From Streptococcus sp. Marseille-Q0941 (GTDB taxonomy: Bacteria > Bacillota > Bacilli > Lactobacillales > Streptococcaceae), in NCBI RefSeq assembly GCF_943736975.1, contig NZ_CALSFO010000006.1, forward strand, positions 62,001 to 126,000: a DNA stretch of 64,000 bases, read 5' to 3'. A program made the translations under genes and the position numbers. The notes below the pieces were generated by a model. That model made no database searches. It was not told where the DNA came from and saw nothing but the letters and a program-made list of their open reading frames with translations. Of the stretch, positions 35,796 to 45,967 are shown piece after piece; positions within the stretch are counted from its first letter, which is position 1, and each line of letters opens with the position of its first letter.

Positions 35796-36926
35796 ATGGT
35801 AGAATTAAATCTTAAAAATATTTACAAAAAATATCCAAACAGCGAACACTACTCAGTTGAAGATTTCAACTTGGACATCAAAGATAAAGAATTTATCGTT
35901 TTCGTAGGTCCTTCAGGATGTGGTAAATCAACAACTCTTCGTATGATCGCTGGTCTTGAAGACATTACAGAAGGTACTGCATCTATTGATGGCGTGGTTG
36001 TCAACGACGTAGCTCCAAAAGACCGTGACATCGCCATGGTATTCCAAAACTACGCTCTTTACCCACACATGACTGTATATGACAACATGGCTTTCGGTTT
36101 GAAATTGCGTAAGTACAGCAAAGAAGACATTGACAAACGTGTACAAGAAGCTGCAGCAATCCTTGGCTTGAAAGAATTCTTGGATCGTAAACCTGCTGAC
36201 CTTTCTGGTGGTCAACGTCAACGTGTTGCCATGGGTCGTGCCATCGTCCGTGATGCAAAAGTATTCTTGATGGACGAGCCTTTGTCAAACTTGGATGCCA
36301 AACTTCGTGTATCAATGCGTGCTGAAATTGCGAAGATCCACCGTCGTATTGGTGCTACAACTATCTACGTAACTCACGACCAAACAGAAGCGATGACACT
36401 TGCAGACCGTATCGTTATCATGTCAGCAACTAAAAACCCTGCTGGTACTGGTACTATCGGACGTGTTGAACAAATCGGTACTCCTCAAGAAGTTTACAAA
36501 AACCCAGTTAACAAATTCGTAGCAGGATTTATCGGAAGCCCAGCTATGAACTTCATCAACGTTAAATTGATCGGTGACCACATCGTTGGTGACGCCTTTA
36601 ACTTGAAAGTTCCAGAAGGTGCTTTGAAAGTTCTTCGCGATAAAGGTTACGAAGGTAAAGAATTGATCTTCGGTATCCGTCCAGAAGATGTGAACGCAGA
36701 ACCTGCTTTCCTTGAAACATTCCCAGAATCAGTTGTGAAAGCAACTATCTCTGTATCAGAATTGCTTGGTTCAGAATCTCACCTATACTGCCAAGTTGGT
36801 AAAGATGAATTCGTTGCTAAGGTTGACGCACGCGACTACTTGCAAGCTGGTGCAACTGTAGAACTTGGATTTGACTTGAACAAAGCTCACTTCTTCGATG
36901 TAGAAACTGAAAAAACAGTTTACTAG
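35796..36926 (+). CDS. msmK: Multi-sugar ABC transporter ATPase
   Basis: A 376-residue ATPase of the MalK/MsmK/UgpC group. Walker A GPSGCGKST, signature LSGGQRQRV and Walker B VFLMDEPLSNLD are present, followed by a C-terminal MalK-type regulatory (TOBE) region from about 240. There is no transporter membrane gene beside it; in streptococci MsmK is shared by several sugar importers (raffinose, maltodextrin, sialic acid). The very biased codons suggest high expression. Confidence 0.95.
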   Translation: MVELNLKNIYKKYPNSEHYSVEDFNLDIKDKEFIVFVGPSGCGKSTTLRMIAGLEDITEGTASIDGVVVNDVAPKDRDIAMVFQNYALYPHMTVYDNMAFGLKLRKYSKEDIDKRVQEAAAILGLKEFLDRKPADLSGGQRQRVAMGRAIVRDAKVFLMDEPLSNLDAKLRVSMRAEIAKIHRRIGATTIYVTHDQTEAMTLADRIVIMSATKNPAGTGTIGRVEQIGTPQEVYKNPVNKFVAGFIGSPAMNFINVKLIGDHIVGDAFNLKVPEGALKVLRDKGYEGKELIFGIRPEDVNAEPAFLETFPESVVKATISVSELLGSESHLYCQVGKDEFVAKVDARDYLQAGATVELGFDLNKAHFFDVETEKTVY

Positions 36927-36944
36927 GATAGATTTGAATGAATC

Positions 36945-36977
36945 AACACTACTAGAATTTTTCTAGTAGTGTTTTTT
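36945..36977 (+). terminator. Rho-independent terminator of msmK
   Basis: AACACTACTAGAA-TTT-TTCTAGTAGTGTTTTTT. Confidence 0.9.
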
Positions 36978-37036
36978 GTAAAGTTCAGAAACTCGTATAG
37001 AAGGAGACTTTACTAGTTTTCTTATTCACTAAAAAG

Positions 37037-37045
37037 TGTTAAAAT
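37037..37045 (+). promoter_or_regulatory. Extended -10 promoter of rel
   Basis: TGTTAAAAT, 24 bp before the start codon. Confidence 0.55.
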
Positions 37046-37069
37046 GGTAGGAAGAACTGGAGAGTATGC

Positions 37070-39286
37070 ATGCCCAAAGAAGTAATTTATTCTGGCGATG
37101 AAGTCGTCGCTTTAACGCAAAAATATTTATCGAAAGAAGATGTGGCTTTTGTCCATAAGGCCTTGGTTTATGCTGTAGAGTGCCATAGTGGCCAGTATCG
37201 CAAATCAGGCGAACCTTACATTATCCACCCTATTCAGGTAGCAGGTATCTTGGCTAAGCTCAAGCTGGACGCTGTCACTGTTGCCTGTGGTTTTTTGCAT
37301 GACGTGGTAGAAGACACAGATGCTACTTTGGATGACTTAGAGCGCGAGTTTGGCCATGATGTTCGAGTGATTGTAGACGGTGTTACCAAGCTTGGTAAAG
37401 TTGAATACAAGTCTATCGAAGAGCAACTAGCTGAGAATCACCGCAAGATGCTCATGGCCATGTCAGAGGATATCCGCGTTATCTTGGTCAAACTCTCTGA
37501 CCGCCTTCACAATATGCGTACTCTTACGCATCTTCGAAAGGACAAGCAAGAGCGTATTTCTCGAGAAACCATGGAAATATACGCACCACTTGCTCACCGT
37601 CTGGGGATTTCAAGTGTTAAATGGGAACTAGAAGACCTTTCCTTCCGTTATCTAAATCCGACAGAGTTTTACAAGATAAGTCATATGATGAAGGAGAAAC
37701 GTCAAGAACGTGAAGCCTTGGTCGATGAAGTTGTGACGAAACTCGAGGAGTATTCATCTGAGCGCAACCTGACAGGAAAAATCTATGGTCGTCCTAAGCA
37801 TATCTACTCTATTTACCGTAAGATGCAGGACAAGAAAAAACGCTTTGAAGAAATCTATGATCTGATTGCCATTCGCTGTATCCTAGATACTCAGAGTGAT
37901 GTTTATGCTATGTTGGGCTATGTCCATGAGCTATGGAAACCAATGCCAGGTCGTTTCAAGGACTACATTGCCAATCGTAAGGCCAATGGTTACCAGTCCA
38001 TTCATACGACTGTTTATGGACCAAAAGGACCGATTGAATTCCAGATTCGTACCAAAGAGATGCACGAGGTTGCTGAGTACGGGGTTGCGGCTCATTGGGC
38101 CTACAAAAAAGGAATGAAAGGCCAAGTTAGTAGTAAAGAATCTGCTATTGGGATGAACTGGATCAAGGAGATGATGGAACTCCAAGACCAGGCAGATGAT
38201 GCTAAGGAATTTGTAGATACTGTCAAAGAAAACTATCTGGCAGAAGAGATTTATGTCTTCACTCCAGATGGAGCGGTTCGTTCGCTTCCAAAGGATTCTG
38301 GACCGATTGACTTTGCCTATGAGATTCATACCAAGATTGGGGAAAAAGCAACTGGAGCCAAGGTAAATGGTCGTATGGTACCCTTGACTACCAAGCTTAA
38401 AACGGGTGACCAGGTTGAAATCATCACCAATCCAAATTCATTTGGACCAAGCCGTGACTGGCTCAACATGGTTAAAACCAGCAAGGCCCGCAACAAAATT
38501 CGTCAGTTCTTTAAAAATCAAGACAAAGAATTGTCCATCAATAAAGGTCGTGAAATGCTGATTAGTCAGCTTCAAGAAAACGGCTATGTGGCTAATAAAT
38601 TTATGGACAAGCGCCACATGGATGAAGTCCTTCAAAAAACCAGCTACAAGACAGAAGAAGCTCTCTTTGCAGCCATTGGTTTTGGAGAGATTGGAGCCAT
38701 TACCGTCTTTAATCGTTTGACGGAAAAAGAACGTCGTGAAGAAGAGCGCGCCAAGGCTAAGGCAGAAGCAGAAGAACTGGTCAAGGGTGGCGAAGTCAAG
38801 GTAGAGAACAAGGACACGCTCAAGGTCAAGCATGAGGGTGGGGTTGTCATCCAAGGCGCTTCTGGACTCTTGGTCCGGATTGCCAAATGTTGTAATCCTG
38901 TTCCAGGTGATGATATTGTTGGTTATATCACCAAAGGTCGCGGAGTTGCCATCCACCGTGTGGACTGTATGAACCTTCGTTCACAGGAAAATTACGAGCA
39001 GCGTTTGCTAGATGTCGAATGGGAAGACCAATTCTCAACCAAGGAATATATGGCTCATATCGATATCTATGGACTCAACCGTTCGGGTCTTTTGAATGAT
39101 ATCTTGCAAGTCCTATCAAACACAACTAAGAATATCTCATCGGTTAACGCCCAACCGACCAAGGATATGAAATTTGCAAATATTCACGTTTCCTTTGGAA
39201 TTTCTAACCTTTCAACGCTGACAACGGTAGTTGATAAGATAAAGAGTGTACCAGAAGTCTACTCAGTCAAACGGACTAATGGTTAA
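37070..39286 (+). CDS. rel: Bifunctional (p)ppGpp synthetase/hydrolase Rel
   Basis: A 738-residue RSH protein driving the stringent response. The HD hydrolase domain contains CGFLHDVVEDTDAT (near 77-90). The synthetase domain has GRPKHIYSIYRKM and GRFKDYIANRKANGYQSIHT (near 240-310). TGS (IYVFTPDGAVRSLPKDS, near 395), a zinc-finger-like stretch (KCCNPVPGDDIVGYIT) and a C-terminal ACT domain follow. All catalytic blocks are intact, so both activities are expected. dtd follows 30 bases later. Confidence 0.96.
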   Translation: MPKEVIYSGDEVVALTQKYLSKEDVAFVHKALVYAVECHSGQYRKSGEPYIIHPIQVAGILAKLKLDAVTVACGFLHDVVEDTDATLDDLEREFGHDVRVIVDGVTKLGKVEYKSIEEQLAENHRKMLMAMSEDIRVILVKLSDRLHNMRTLTHLRKDKQERISRETMEIYAPLAHRLGISSVKWELEDLSFRYLNPTEFYKISHMMKEKRQEREALVDEVVTKLEEYSSERNLTGKIYGRPKHIYSIYRKMQDKKKRFEEIYDLIAIRCILDTQSDVYAMLGYVHELWKPMPGRFKDYIANRKANGYQSIHTTVYGPKGPIEFQIRTKEMHEVAEYGVAAHWAYKKGMKGQVSSKESAIGMNWIKEMMELQDQADDAKEFVDTVKENYLAEEIYVFTPDGAVRSLPKDSGPIDFAYEIHTKIGEKATGAKVNGRMVPLTTKLKTGDQVEIITNPNSFGPSRDWLNMVKTSKARNKIRQFFKNQDKELSINKGREMLISQLQENGYVANKFMDKRHMDEVLQKTSYKTEEALFAAIGFGEIGAITVFNRLTEKERREEERAKAKAEAEELVKGGEVKVENKDTLKVKHEGGVVIQGASGLLVRIAKCCNPVPGDDIVGYITKGRGVAIHRVDCMNLRSQENYEQRLLDVEWEDQFSTKEYMAHIDIYGLNRSGLLNDILQVLSNTTKNISSVNAQPTKDMKFANIHVSFGISNLSTLTTVVDKIKSVPEVYSVKRTNG

Positions 39287-39316
39287 GTTGGCTTGATATA
39301 GTTAGAAAGGATTTCT

Positions 39317-39760
39317 ATGAAAATCATCGTTCAGCGAGTCAAAAAAGCTCAGGTTTCTATTGAGGGGCAGATTCATGGTCAAATCAAACAAGGACTCTTG
39401 CTCTTAGTGGGTGTTGGACCTGAGGATCAGCAGGAAGATTTGGATTATGCAGTCAGAAAACTTGTCAATATGCGGATTTTCTCAGATGACCAAGGCAAGA
39501 TGAATCTGTCTGTTAAGGATGTCCAAGGAGAAATTCTCTCCATCTCCCAGTTTACTCTCTTTGCCGATACCAAAAAAGGCAATCGTCCAGCCTATACAGG
39601 CGCAGCTAAACCAGATATGGCTGAGGCCTTCTATCAAGATTTTAACCAGGAACTAGCCAAGGAAGTTCCTGTTGAGACAGGTGTTTTCGGAGCAGATATG
39701 CAGGTAGAACTGGTCAATGATGGGCCGGTAACTATCATCCTTGATACAAAAAATAGATAA
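39317..39760 (+). CDS. dtd: D-aminoacyl-tRNA deacylase
   Basis: A 147-residue enzyme clearing D-amino acids from tRNA. It carries the family motifs [20 protein letters not shown] and [10 protein letters not shown] (the Gly-cisPro-like GP). The rel-dtd arrangement is common in Firmicutes. AAAGGA lies before the ATG. Confidence 0.96.
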   Translation: MKIIVQRVKKAQVSIEGQIHGQIKQGLLLLVGVGPEDQQEDLDYAVRKLVNMRIFSDDQGKMNLSVKDVQGEILSISQFTLFADTKKGNRPAYTGAAKPDMAEAFYQDFNQELAKEVPVETGVFGADMQVELVNDGPVTIILDTKNR

Positions 39761-39790
39761 GAAAAACCAAGCTAACAAGCTTGGTTTTTC
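39761..39790. terminator. Terminator of rel-dtd
   Basis: GAAAAACCAAGC, TAACAA loop, GCTTGGTTTTTC. Confidence 0.85.
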
Positions 39791-39797
39791 TTATCTA

Positions 39798-39832
39798 TAA
39801 AATCCCTAAAAGACAAAGCTTCTAGGGATAAG
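39798..39832 (-). terminator. Terminator of psaR
   Basis: On the minus strand TATCCCTAGAAG pairs through a loop with TTTTAGGGAT, just downstream of the psaR stop. Confidence 0.65.
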
Positions 39833-39837
39833 GGGGG

Positions 39838-40488
39838 TCAGTTCATTTTTTCAACATAGAGTTGCTTAGCGATTTCTAGACTTACCAAGAGTTCTTCATT
39901 GTTGTGAATTAAAGTAAAGGTATTAGAGAAATCATCAAACTGTTGAACTTGGAGTTTGTCTCCGATATTGATGGCATTTTTTTCCAGATATTTTAGGAGA
40001 TCAAAACTATCGTGAACCCGAGTCAGGAGATAGGTTCCAGCTTCTTTGGTTTCTGATAGTGGTAGGTTGTTGATTTCAACCAAAAATTCTCCCTTAGCAG
40101 GAATGGTACCACCGTGAGGGCAGGTCTTTGGAAAGTCGAGCATACTTTCTAATCTCTCTACAAAAAAGTCTGAAACGGTATGTTCTAATACTTCAGCTTC
40201 CTCATGAATTTGGTCACTGGTATAGTCTAGATGGTGGACCAGAAAAACCTCAATCAGACGATGTTTACGATAAAGTTCTGATACAAGTGTTAGACCAATA
40301 TTGGTTAGCAAGTATCCTTTTTTCTTATCTTTTAAGATGAGATTTTCAGACTGCATGCGCTTAATCATTTCAGTTACAGCTGGAGGAGATACCTGCATCC
40401 GAGCAGCAATTTCCTTATTTGTAATCTTAGGAATATCCATGCCAATCTCATAAATACATTTTAAGTAGTCTTCTTTATTTGGTGTCAT
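39838..40488 (-). CDS. psaR: Manganese-dependent DtxR-family repressor PsaR
   Basis: A 216-residue metalloregulator. The start is placed at MTPNKEDYLKCIYEIG with AAGGAAATGCGA ahead; a promoter -10 (TATACT) lies too close to allow the in-frame ATG at 40515. An N-terminal winged helix (ITNKEIAARMQVSPPAVTEM) is followed by a dimerisation/metal domain (LIEVFLVHHLDYTSDQIHEEAEVLEHTVSDFF, in family positions) and an FeoA-like C-terminal domain. In pneumococcus it represses psaBCA with Mn2+. Confidence 0.94.
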   Translation of the reverse strand: MTPNKEDYLKCIYEIGMDIPKITNKEIAARMQVSPPAVTEMIKRMQSENLILKDKKKGYLLTNIGLTLVSELYRKHRLIEVFLVHHLDYTSDQIHEEAEVLEHTVSDFFVERLESMLDFPKTCPHGGTIPAKGEFLVEINNLPLSETKEAGTYLLTRVHDSFDLLKYLEKNAINIGDKLQVQQFDDFSNTFTLIHNNEELLVSLEIAKQLYVEKMN

Positions 40489-40514
40489 TCGCATTTCCTT
40501 GTTTATTATCTCCA

Positions 40515-40523
40515 TCTAGTATA
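40515..40523 (-). promoter_or_regulatory. Extended -10 promoter of psaR
   Basis: On the minus strand TGGTATACT precedes the psaR start by ~27 bases; it overlaps the T-run of the tpxD terminator. Confidence 0.6.
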
Positions 40524-40524
40524 C

Positions 40525-40552
40525 CAAAAAAAGCTAGATTTCTCTAGCTTCT
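40525..40552 (-). terminator. Terminator of tpxD
   Basis: Minus strand AAGCTAGAG-AAA-TCTAGCTTTTTTT. Confidence 0.85.
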
Positions 40553-40569
40553 TACTACAAGAGCTGGAC

Positions 40570-41064
40570 TTAGTTGAGTTCTTTTGCAGCTGCAATAGCG
40601 GCTTCAAAGTCTGGCTCGCTATTGATATTATCCACGTATTCGACGTAGCGGATGGTATTATCAGTATCGAGAACAAATACAGCTCGAGCAAGCAGATGCC
40701 ATTCATTGATTAAGAGGGCATAATCACGACCGAAAGAATGGTCAAAGTAGTCTGAAAGCATGATGGCATTCTCAAGGCCTTCAGCCCCACACCAGCGTCC
40801 TTGGGCAAATGGTAGGTCCATAGAAACGGTAAGAACGACGGTATTATCAAGGTTAGCAAGTTCTTGGTTGAAGCGACGAGTTTGCGTTGAGCAGATACCA
40901 GTGTCGATAGAAGGGACAACACTCAAAACTTTTTTCTTTCCATCAAAGTCGGCAAGACTTTTTTTAGAGAGATCAGTTGTAGTGAGGGAAAAGTCGAGTG
41001 CCTTGTCTCCGACTTGTAGTTGTTTACCTGTAAAGGTTACAGGATTTCCGAGAAAAGTGGTCAT
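40570..41064 (-). CDS. tpxD: Thiol peroxidase (Tpx, PsaD)
   Basis: A 164-residue atypical 2-Cys peroxiredoxin. The peroxidatic Cys58 lies in [11 protein letters not shown] and the resolving Cys92 in [10 protein letters not shown], both as in Tpx. It detoxifies H2O2, which mitis-group streptococci make in quantity, and belongs to the psa locus. A hairpin separates it from psaA, so it may be made partly by readthrough. Confidence 0.96.
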   Translation of the reverse strand: MTTFLGNPVTFTGKQLQVGDKALDFSLTTTDLSKKSLADFDGKKKVLSVVPSIDTGICSTQTRRFNQELANLDNTVVLTVSMDLPFAQGRWCGAEGLENAIMLSDYFDHSFGRDYALLINEWHLLARAVFVLDTDNTIRYVEYVDNINSEPDFEAAIAAAKELN

Positions 41065-41137
41065 GAAACTACTCCATTCTTTTTTCTTTTATTTTACCGA
41101 GAATTGTCAGATTTTTCCAATGATTTGACCGGAAATT

Positions 41138-41172
41138 GAAAAAACGCCAATTCCGTGAGAATGACGTTTTTT
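41138..41172 (-). terminator. Hairpin between psaA and tpxD
   Basis: Minus strand AAAAAACGTCATTC pairs with GAATTGGCGTTTTTT; probably partial termination in the psa operon. Confidence 0.7.
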
Positions 41173-41178
41173 AATGGA

Positions 41179-42111
41179 TTATTTTGACAAACCTTCAGCA
41201 ATCTTGTCAAGGTTGTATTTCATCATGCTGTAGTAGCTGTCGCCTTCTTTGCCTTCTTCAGCGATTGAGTCAGTAAAGATTTGTGCGTAGATTGGGATAT
41301 TTGTGTCTTGTGAAACAGTCTTCATTGGACGGTCATCGACACTTGATTCAACAAAGAGTGATGGAACTTTTGTTTGGCGAAGTTTTTCAACCAAGGTCTT
41401 GATTTGTTCAGGTGTTCCTTCTTCTTCTGTGTTGATTTCCCATATGTAGGCACTTGGGACTCCGTAAGCTTTGGAGAAGTATTTGAAGCATCCTTCGCTG
41501 GTTACGATAAGTTTCTTCTCAGCAGGGATATTGTTAAATTTCTCTTTGGCTTCCTTGTCTAGTTTATCTAGTTTTTCAGTGTATTCTTTGAGATTTTTTT
41601 CGTAGAATTCCTTGTTGTTCGGATCTTTTGCAATCAGCTGTTTAGCGATATTTTTAGCATAAATCATCCCATTTTCAAGGTTGAGCCAAGCGTGTGGATC
41701 CTCTTTACCTTTTTCGTTTTGACCTTCAAGGTAGATGATGTCTACACCGTCACTAACTGCAAAGTAGTCTTTGTTTTCAGTTTTCTTGGCATTTTCAACC
41801 AATTTTGTAAACCAAGCATTGCCACCTGTTTCAAGGTTGATACCGTTATAGAAAATCAAGTCAGCTTGAGAGGTTTTCTTAACGTCTTCAGGAAGTGGTT
41901 CGTATTCGTGTGGGTCTTGACCAACAGGAACGATACTATGAAGATCAATCTTGTCACCAGCGATATTTTTAGTAATATCAGCGATGATAGAGTTAGTTGC
42001 TACAACCTTTAGTTTTTGGTTTGTAGATGCGGCATCTTTTTTTCCGCTAGCACAGGCAGCTAACCCAATGATAGAAAGAAAAAGAACGAGCAATGTACCT
42101 AATTTTTTCAT
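41179..42111 (-). CDS. psaA: Manganese ABC transporter substrate-binding lipoprotein PsaA
   Basis: A 310-residue lipoprotein. The signal peptide ends in lipobox IGLAAC, with Cys20 lipidated. It is a cluster 9 metal-binding protein with ligands His68 (GQDPHEYEP), His140 (DPHAWLNL), a Glu ([10 protein letters not shown] region) and a C-terminal Asp ([10 protein letters not shown]). It captures Mn2+ and is a surface antigen/adhesin in pneumococcus. The start follows AGGAATCTA on its strand, 25 bases after psaC. Confidence 0.97.
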   Translation of the reverse strand: MKKLGTLLVLFLSIIGLAACASGKKDAASTNQKLKVVATNSIIADITKNIAGDKIDLHSIVPVGQDPHEYEPLPEDVKKTSQADLIFYNGINLETGGNAWFTKLVENAKKTENKDYFAVSDGVDIIYLEGQNEKGKEDPHAWLNLENGMIYAKNIAKQLIAKDPNNKEFYEKNLKEYTEKLDKLDKEAKEKFNNIPAEKKLIVTSEGCFKYFSKAYGVPSAYIWEINTEEEGTPEQIKTLVEKLRQTKVPSLFVESSVDDRPMKTVSQDTNIPIYAQIFTDSIAEEGKEGDSYYSMMKYNLDKIAEGLSK

Positions 42112-42136
42112 TAGATTCCTCCAGAAGGGTTTCCCC

Positions 42137-42985
42137 TTATTTATTGATTTTTTTATTTTTTAGTTTCAAGTATCGTTGCTTAGGAGAGATAAAGAAACTG
42201 ATTAGAAAGAAGCTGGCGGATGTGAGCACGATGCTGGATCCTGCTGCGAGATTGAAGCTATAGCCGATAAAGAGTCCCAAGACAGAAGCGGTTGCCCCTA
42301 GGGTTGATGAAAGAAAAATCATGCTCTTTAGGCTATTAGCATAGAGGTAAGCCGTCGCAGCTGGGGTGATCAACATGGCCACGATAAGAATAGTTCCAAC
42401 ACTTTGCATGGCGGTAACGGACACAAGGGTCAAGAGCACCATGAGCAGATAGTGGTAGAAATTGACGGGCATTCCCATGGCTTTAGCCAAAAGCTCGTCA
42501 AAGGATGTAATCAGTAGCTGTTTAAAGAAAATCCCGATAATCAAGAGAATCAATGCCCCCACACCGATGGTGATCCACATGTCCGTATCTTGGACAGCGA
42601 GGATATTCCCAAAAAGGATATGAAAGAGGTCTGTCGAACTCTTGGCAACACTAATCAAGATGACACCTAAGGCTAAGAAAGATGAAAAGGTAATACCAAT
42701 GGCTGTGTCACTCTTGATGATCGAGTTTCCCTTGATGTAGGTAATGATGATGGAGGCCATCAAGCCAAAGATGATTGCTCCAATAAAGAAATCAATTCCC
42801 AAGATAAAGGAAAGGGCTACGCCGGGCAAAACTGCGTGAGAGATGGCATCCCCCATGAGAGACATTCCGCGTAGGATGATAAAACATCCCACGGCTCCAG
42901 CAACGACTCCGATGACTATAGCTGTTATCAAGGCGTTTTGTAGGAAATGGAAATTTTGCAATCCATCGATAAATTCTGCTATCAT
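42137..42985 (-). CDS. psaC: Manganese ABC transporter permease PsaC
   Basis: A 282-residue ABC-3 family permease with about eight hydrophobic segments and [16 protein letters not shown], the conserved cytoplasmic-loop region. It overlaps psaB by 4 bases (ATGA type coupling). Confidence 0.96.
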   Translation of the reverse strand: MIAEFIDGLQNFHFLQNALITAIVIGVVAGAVGCFIILRGMSLMGDAISHAVLPGVALSFILGIDFFIGAIIFGLMASIIITYIKGNSIIKSDTAIGITFSSFLALGVILISVAKSSTDLFHILFGNILAVQDTDMWITIGVGALILLIIGIFFKQLLITSFDELLAKAMGMPVNFYHYLLMVLLTLVSVTAMQSVGTILIVAMLITPAATAYLYANSLKSMIFLSSTLGATASVLGLFIGYSFNLAAGSSIVLTSASFFLISFFISPKQRYLKLKNKKINK

Positions 42986-43704
42986 AGGTCACCTCCATTA
43001 AAGAAGAGCCTACTACCATAAGCTTTTTTAAGATTGGCTTCGGTAAAGGTTTCTTCAGTTGGACCAATAGCTACCAATTCTCGATTGAGAAGTAAAACTT
43101 GGTCGAAATAATGGGAGACTTTACTGAGGTCATGATGGACGATGAGAACTGTTTTACCAGCTTTTTTAAGGTCTCTCAGCGTATTCATGATAATCTCTTC
43201 ACTGATCGAGTCAATCCCGACAAAAGGCTCATCTAAAAAGATGTAGTCAGCTTCTTGTACTAAGCAGCGGGCAATCAAAACACGTTGGAATTGTCCTCCT
43301 GAGAGCTGACTGATTTGGCGTTCAGCATAGTCTGAGAGTCCAACGATTTCAAGTGCATCCGCCACTTTTTTCCAGTGGCTGGCCTTTAAAGTGTGAAAGA
43401 GCGGTATAGATGGATAGAGTCCCAGTGAGACACATTCCTTGACCTTGATAGGAAAATTGTAGTCGATATGGATTTTTTGCTCGACATAGGCAACTCGATG
43501 TAAAGATTTCTTGACTTCTTTGTCATCGAGAAAGGCCTGACCTTCATGTGGGATAATTCCCAACATACTTTTTAATAAAGTTGATTTTCCAGCACCGTTT
43601 GGACCAATAATTCCGGTAATAGTTGGTCCTTGGAGCACTAGTGAAATATCCTTTAGTGCCAACGTCTCTTTGTAGGAGACACTGAGGTTTTCGATACGTA
43701 TCAT
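42982..43704 (-). CDS. psaB: Manganese ABC transporter ATPase PsaB
   Basis: A 240-residue ATPase. Walker [10 protein letters not shown], signature LSGGQFQRV and Walker [13 protein letters not shown] are present. It is the first gene of psaBCA(-tpxD) and is preceded by AGGAGG and a strong promoter overlapping a putative PsaR operator. Confidence 0.97.
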   Translation of the reverse strand: MIRIENLSVSYKETLALKDISLVLQGPTITGIIGPNGAGKSTLLKSMLGIIPHEGQAFLDDKEVKKSLHRVAYVEQKIHIDYNFPIKVKECVSLGLYPSIPLFHTLKASHWKKVADALEIVGLSDYAERQISQLSGGQFQRVLIARCLVQEADYIFLDEPFVGIDSISEEIIMNTLRDLKKAGKTVLIVHHDLSKVSHYFDQVLLLNRELVAIGPTEETFTEANLKKAYGSRLFFNGGDL

Positions 43705-43728
43705 ACAGTTTTATTCCTCCTAGTTTTT

Positions 43729-43775
43729 AATATACCTTAATTTTATTTTTAAGTCAAGTTAATTTTGGTAAAAAT
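43729..43775 (-). promoter_or_regulatory. psaBCA promoter with putative PsaR operator
   Basis: On the minus strand -35 TTGACT (43757-43752) and -10 TATATT (43734-43729) are spaced exactly 17 bp. The AT-rich AAAATTAACTTGACTTAA segment covers the -35, as known for the PsaR/MntR-type operator of psa promoters. Confidence 0.7.
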
Positions 43776-43882
43776 TTAAAATATGAACATCTAAAGAATC
43801 AGGAAGACACGGCATTTTTAATTGCATTCCCCAGGGATTTTTGCTAAGCTAAGAATAAGTGAAAAATGAAAGCGAGAACAAG

Positions 43883-45775
43883 ATGACACGTTATCAAGAT
43901 GATTTTTATGATGCAATCAATGGTGAATGGGAAAAAACAGCTGTCATTCCAGCTGACAAATCTCGAACAGGTGGTTTTATTGACCTTGATGAGGAAATTG
44001 AAGAGTTAATGTTAGCAACTACAGACAAGTGGTTGGCAGGTGAGGATGTCCCAGAGGATGCTATCCTAGCAAACTTTGTCAAATACCACGCTATGGTCAG
44101 AGATTTCAACAAGCGAGAAGCTGATGGAATCGAGCCAGTCCTTCCTTTACTTAAGGAATACCAGGATTTGGAAAGTTTTGCGGATTTCGCAAGTAAACTA
44201 GCAACATTTGAATTAGCTGGTAAACCAAACTTCCTTCCATTTGGAGTATCACCAGACTTTATGGATGCTAGAACCAATGTTCTTTGGGCTAGTGCTCCAG
44301 GGACTATCTTGCCTGATACAACCTACTATGCGGAAGACCATCCTCAGCGTGAGGAATTATTGAACCTTTGGAAAGAAAGTACTTCTAATCTCCTCAAAGC
44401 CTATAACTTCTCAGATGAAGAAATCGAAGATCTTTTAGAGAAACGATTGGAATTGGACCGCCGCATCGCAGATGTGGTCCTCTCTAACGAAGAAAGTTCA
44501 GAATATGCCAAACTCTATCATCCATACGCTTATGAAGATTTCAAGAAATTTGCCCCTGCCCTACCTTTGGATGATTTCTTCCAAACAGTGATTGGACAAA
44601 CTCCAGATAAGGTTATCGTAGATGAGGAACGTTTCTGGCAAGCAGCAGATCAATTCTATAGTGAAGAAGCTTGGCCTTTACTCAAGGCAAGCTTGATCTT
44701 GAGTGTGGTCAATCTTTCAACTAGTTATCTAACAGATGAGATTCGTATCTTGTCAGGTGCCTACGGACGAGCTCTTTCAGGAGTTCCAGAGGCTCAAGAC
44801 AAACGCAAGGCTGCTTACCACCTAGCTCAAGGACCATTCAAACAAGCGCTCGGACTTTGGTATGCCCACGAAAAATTCTCTCCAGAAGCTAAGGCAGACG
44901 TAGAGAAAAAAGTAGCGACTATGATTGACGTTTATAAGGAACGCTTGGCTAAGAACGACTGGCTGACACCTGAAACTCGCGAAAAAGCCATCGTCAAACT
45001 CAATGTCATCAAGCCTTATATTGGTTATCCAGAAGAACTGCCAGCTCGCTATAAGGATAAGGTAGTGGATGAATCTGCTAGCCTCTTTGAGAATGCCCTA
45101 GCCTTTGCGCGTGTGGAAATCAAGCACAGTTGGAGTAAATGGAATCAGCCAGTTGACTACAAGGAGTGGGGAATGCCTGCTCATATGGTCAATGCCTACT
45201 ACAATCCACAAAAGAACTTGATTGTCTTCCCAGCTGCTATCTTACAGGCTCCATTCTATGACTTGCATCAGTCATCTTCTGCCAACTATGGTGGTATTGG
45301 TGCGGTTATTGCCCATGAAATTTCTCACGCCTTTGATACAAATGGAGCTTCCTTTGATGAAAATGGTAGCCTCAAGGACTGGTGGACAGAGAGCGATTAT
45401 GCTGCATTTAAAGAGAAAACACAGAAAGTTATCGATCAGTTTGATGGTCAAGAATCTTACGGTGCAAGGATCAACGGGAAACTAACTGTATCAGAAAACG
45501 TTGCCGACCTTGGAGGTATCGCTGCTGCCCTTGAAGCTGCTAAGAGAGAACCAGACTTCTCAGCTGAAGAATTCTTCAACAATTTTGCACGTATCTGGCG
45601 TATGAAAGGCCGTCCAGAGTTGATGAAACTCATGGCTAGTGTCGACGTACACGCGCCAGCTAAACTCCGTGTCAACGTCCAAGTGCCAAACTTTGATGAC
45701 TTCTTTACAACCTATGATGTCAAAGAAGGTGACGGTATGTGGCGCTCACCAGAAGACCGTGTGATTATTTGGTAA
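43883..45775 (+). CDS. pepO: Neutral endopeptidase PepO
   Basis: A 630-residue M13 (neprilysin-type) zinc metallopeptidase. ATG 43883 gives the standard streptococcal start MTRYQDDFYDAINGEW; GTG 43859 in frame lacks a good ribosome site. The zinc motif HEISH is near residue 477, with the third ligand in ENVADLGG ~60 residues later. There is no signal peptide, though in pneumococcus it is reported at the surface binding plasminogen. It diverges from psaB, so the two share a 178-bp intergenic region. Confidence 0.95.
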   Translation: MTRYQDDFYDAINGEWEKTAVIPADKSRTGGFIDLDEEIEELMLATTDKWLAGEDVPEDAILANFVKYHAMVRDFNKREADGIEPVLPLLKEYQDLESFADFASKLATFELAGKPNFLPFGVSPDFMDARTNVLWASAPGTILPDTTYYAEDHPQREELLNLWKESTSNLLKAYNFSDEEIEDLLEKRLELDRRIADVVLSNEESSEYAKLYHPYAYEDFKKFAPALPLDDFFQTVIGQTPDKVIVDEERFWQAADQFYSEEAWPLLKASLILSVVNLSTSYLTDEIRILSGAYGRALSGVPEAQDKRKAAYHLAQGPFKQALGLWYAHEKFSPEAKADVEKKVATMIDVYKERLAKNDWLTPETREKAIVKLNVIKPYIGYPEELPARYKDKVVDESASLFENALAFARVEIKHSWSKWNQPVDYKEWGMPAHMVNAYYNPQKNLIVFPAAILQAPFYDLHQSSSANYGGIGAVIAHEISHAFDTNGASFDENGSLKDWWTESDYAAFKEKTQKVIDQFDGQESYGARINGKLTVSENVADLGGIAAALEAAKREPDFSAEEFFNNFARIWRMKGRPELMKLMASVDVHAPAKLRVNVQVPNFDDFFTTYDVKEGDGMWRSPEDRVIIW

Positions 45776-45781
45776 TAGAAA

Positions 45782-45961
45782 AGAGAGTGGGACAGCAATC
45801 GGTCATTCGTTAGAATTCGATTTTGTCGTCCCACCTCCGCACAGTTGAGTAGGGTTGTAAAAGCTGATGAAATCAGCGTAGTAGAGCCCACTCAACCACT
45901 GCGTCTTGCTCTACAATCCAAAGACAATTAAGAGACTAGGACTTTTGTCCCAGCCTCTTTT
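45782..45961. repeat. Foldback intergenic repeat, copy 3
   Basis: Same unit as at 4371. It separates pepO from the convergent MBL hydrolase, ending 6 bp from the latter stop codon, so its hairpin can terminate both genes. Confidence 0.8.
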
Positions 45962-45967
45962 CGATTG

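Noticed and set aside
38438-38956. 172-residue ORF on the minus strand in rel
   Set aside because: It is the antisense shadow of conserved Rel domains; no ribosome site or homology.
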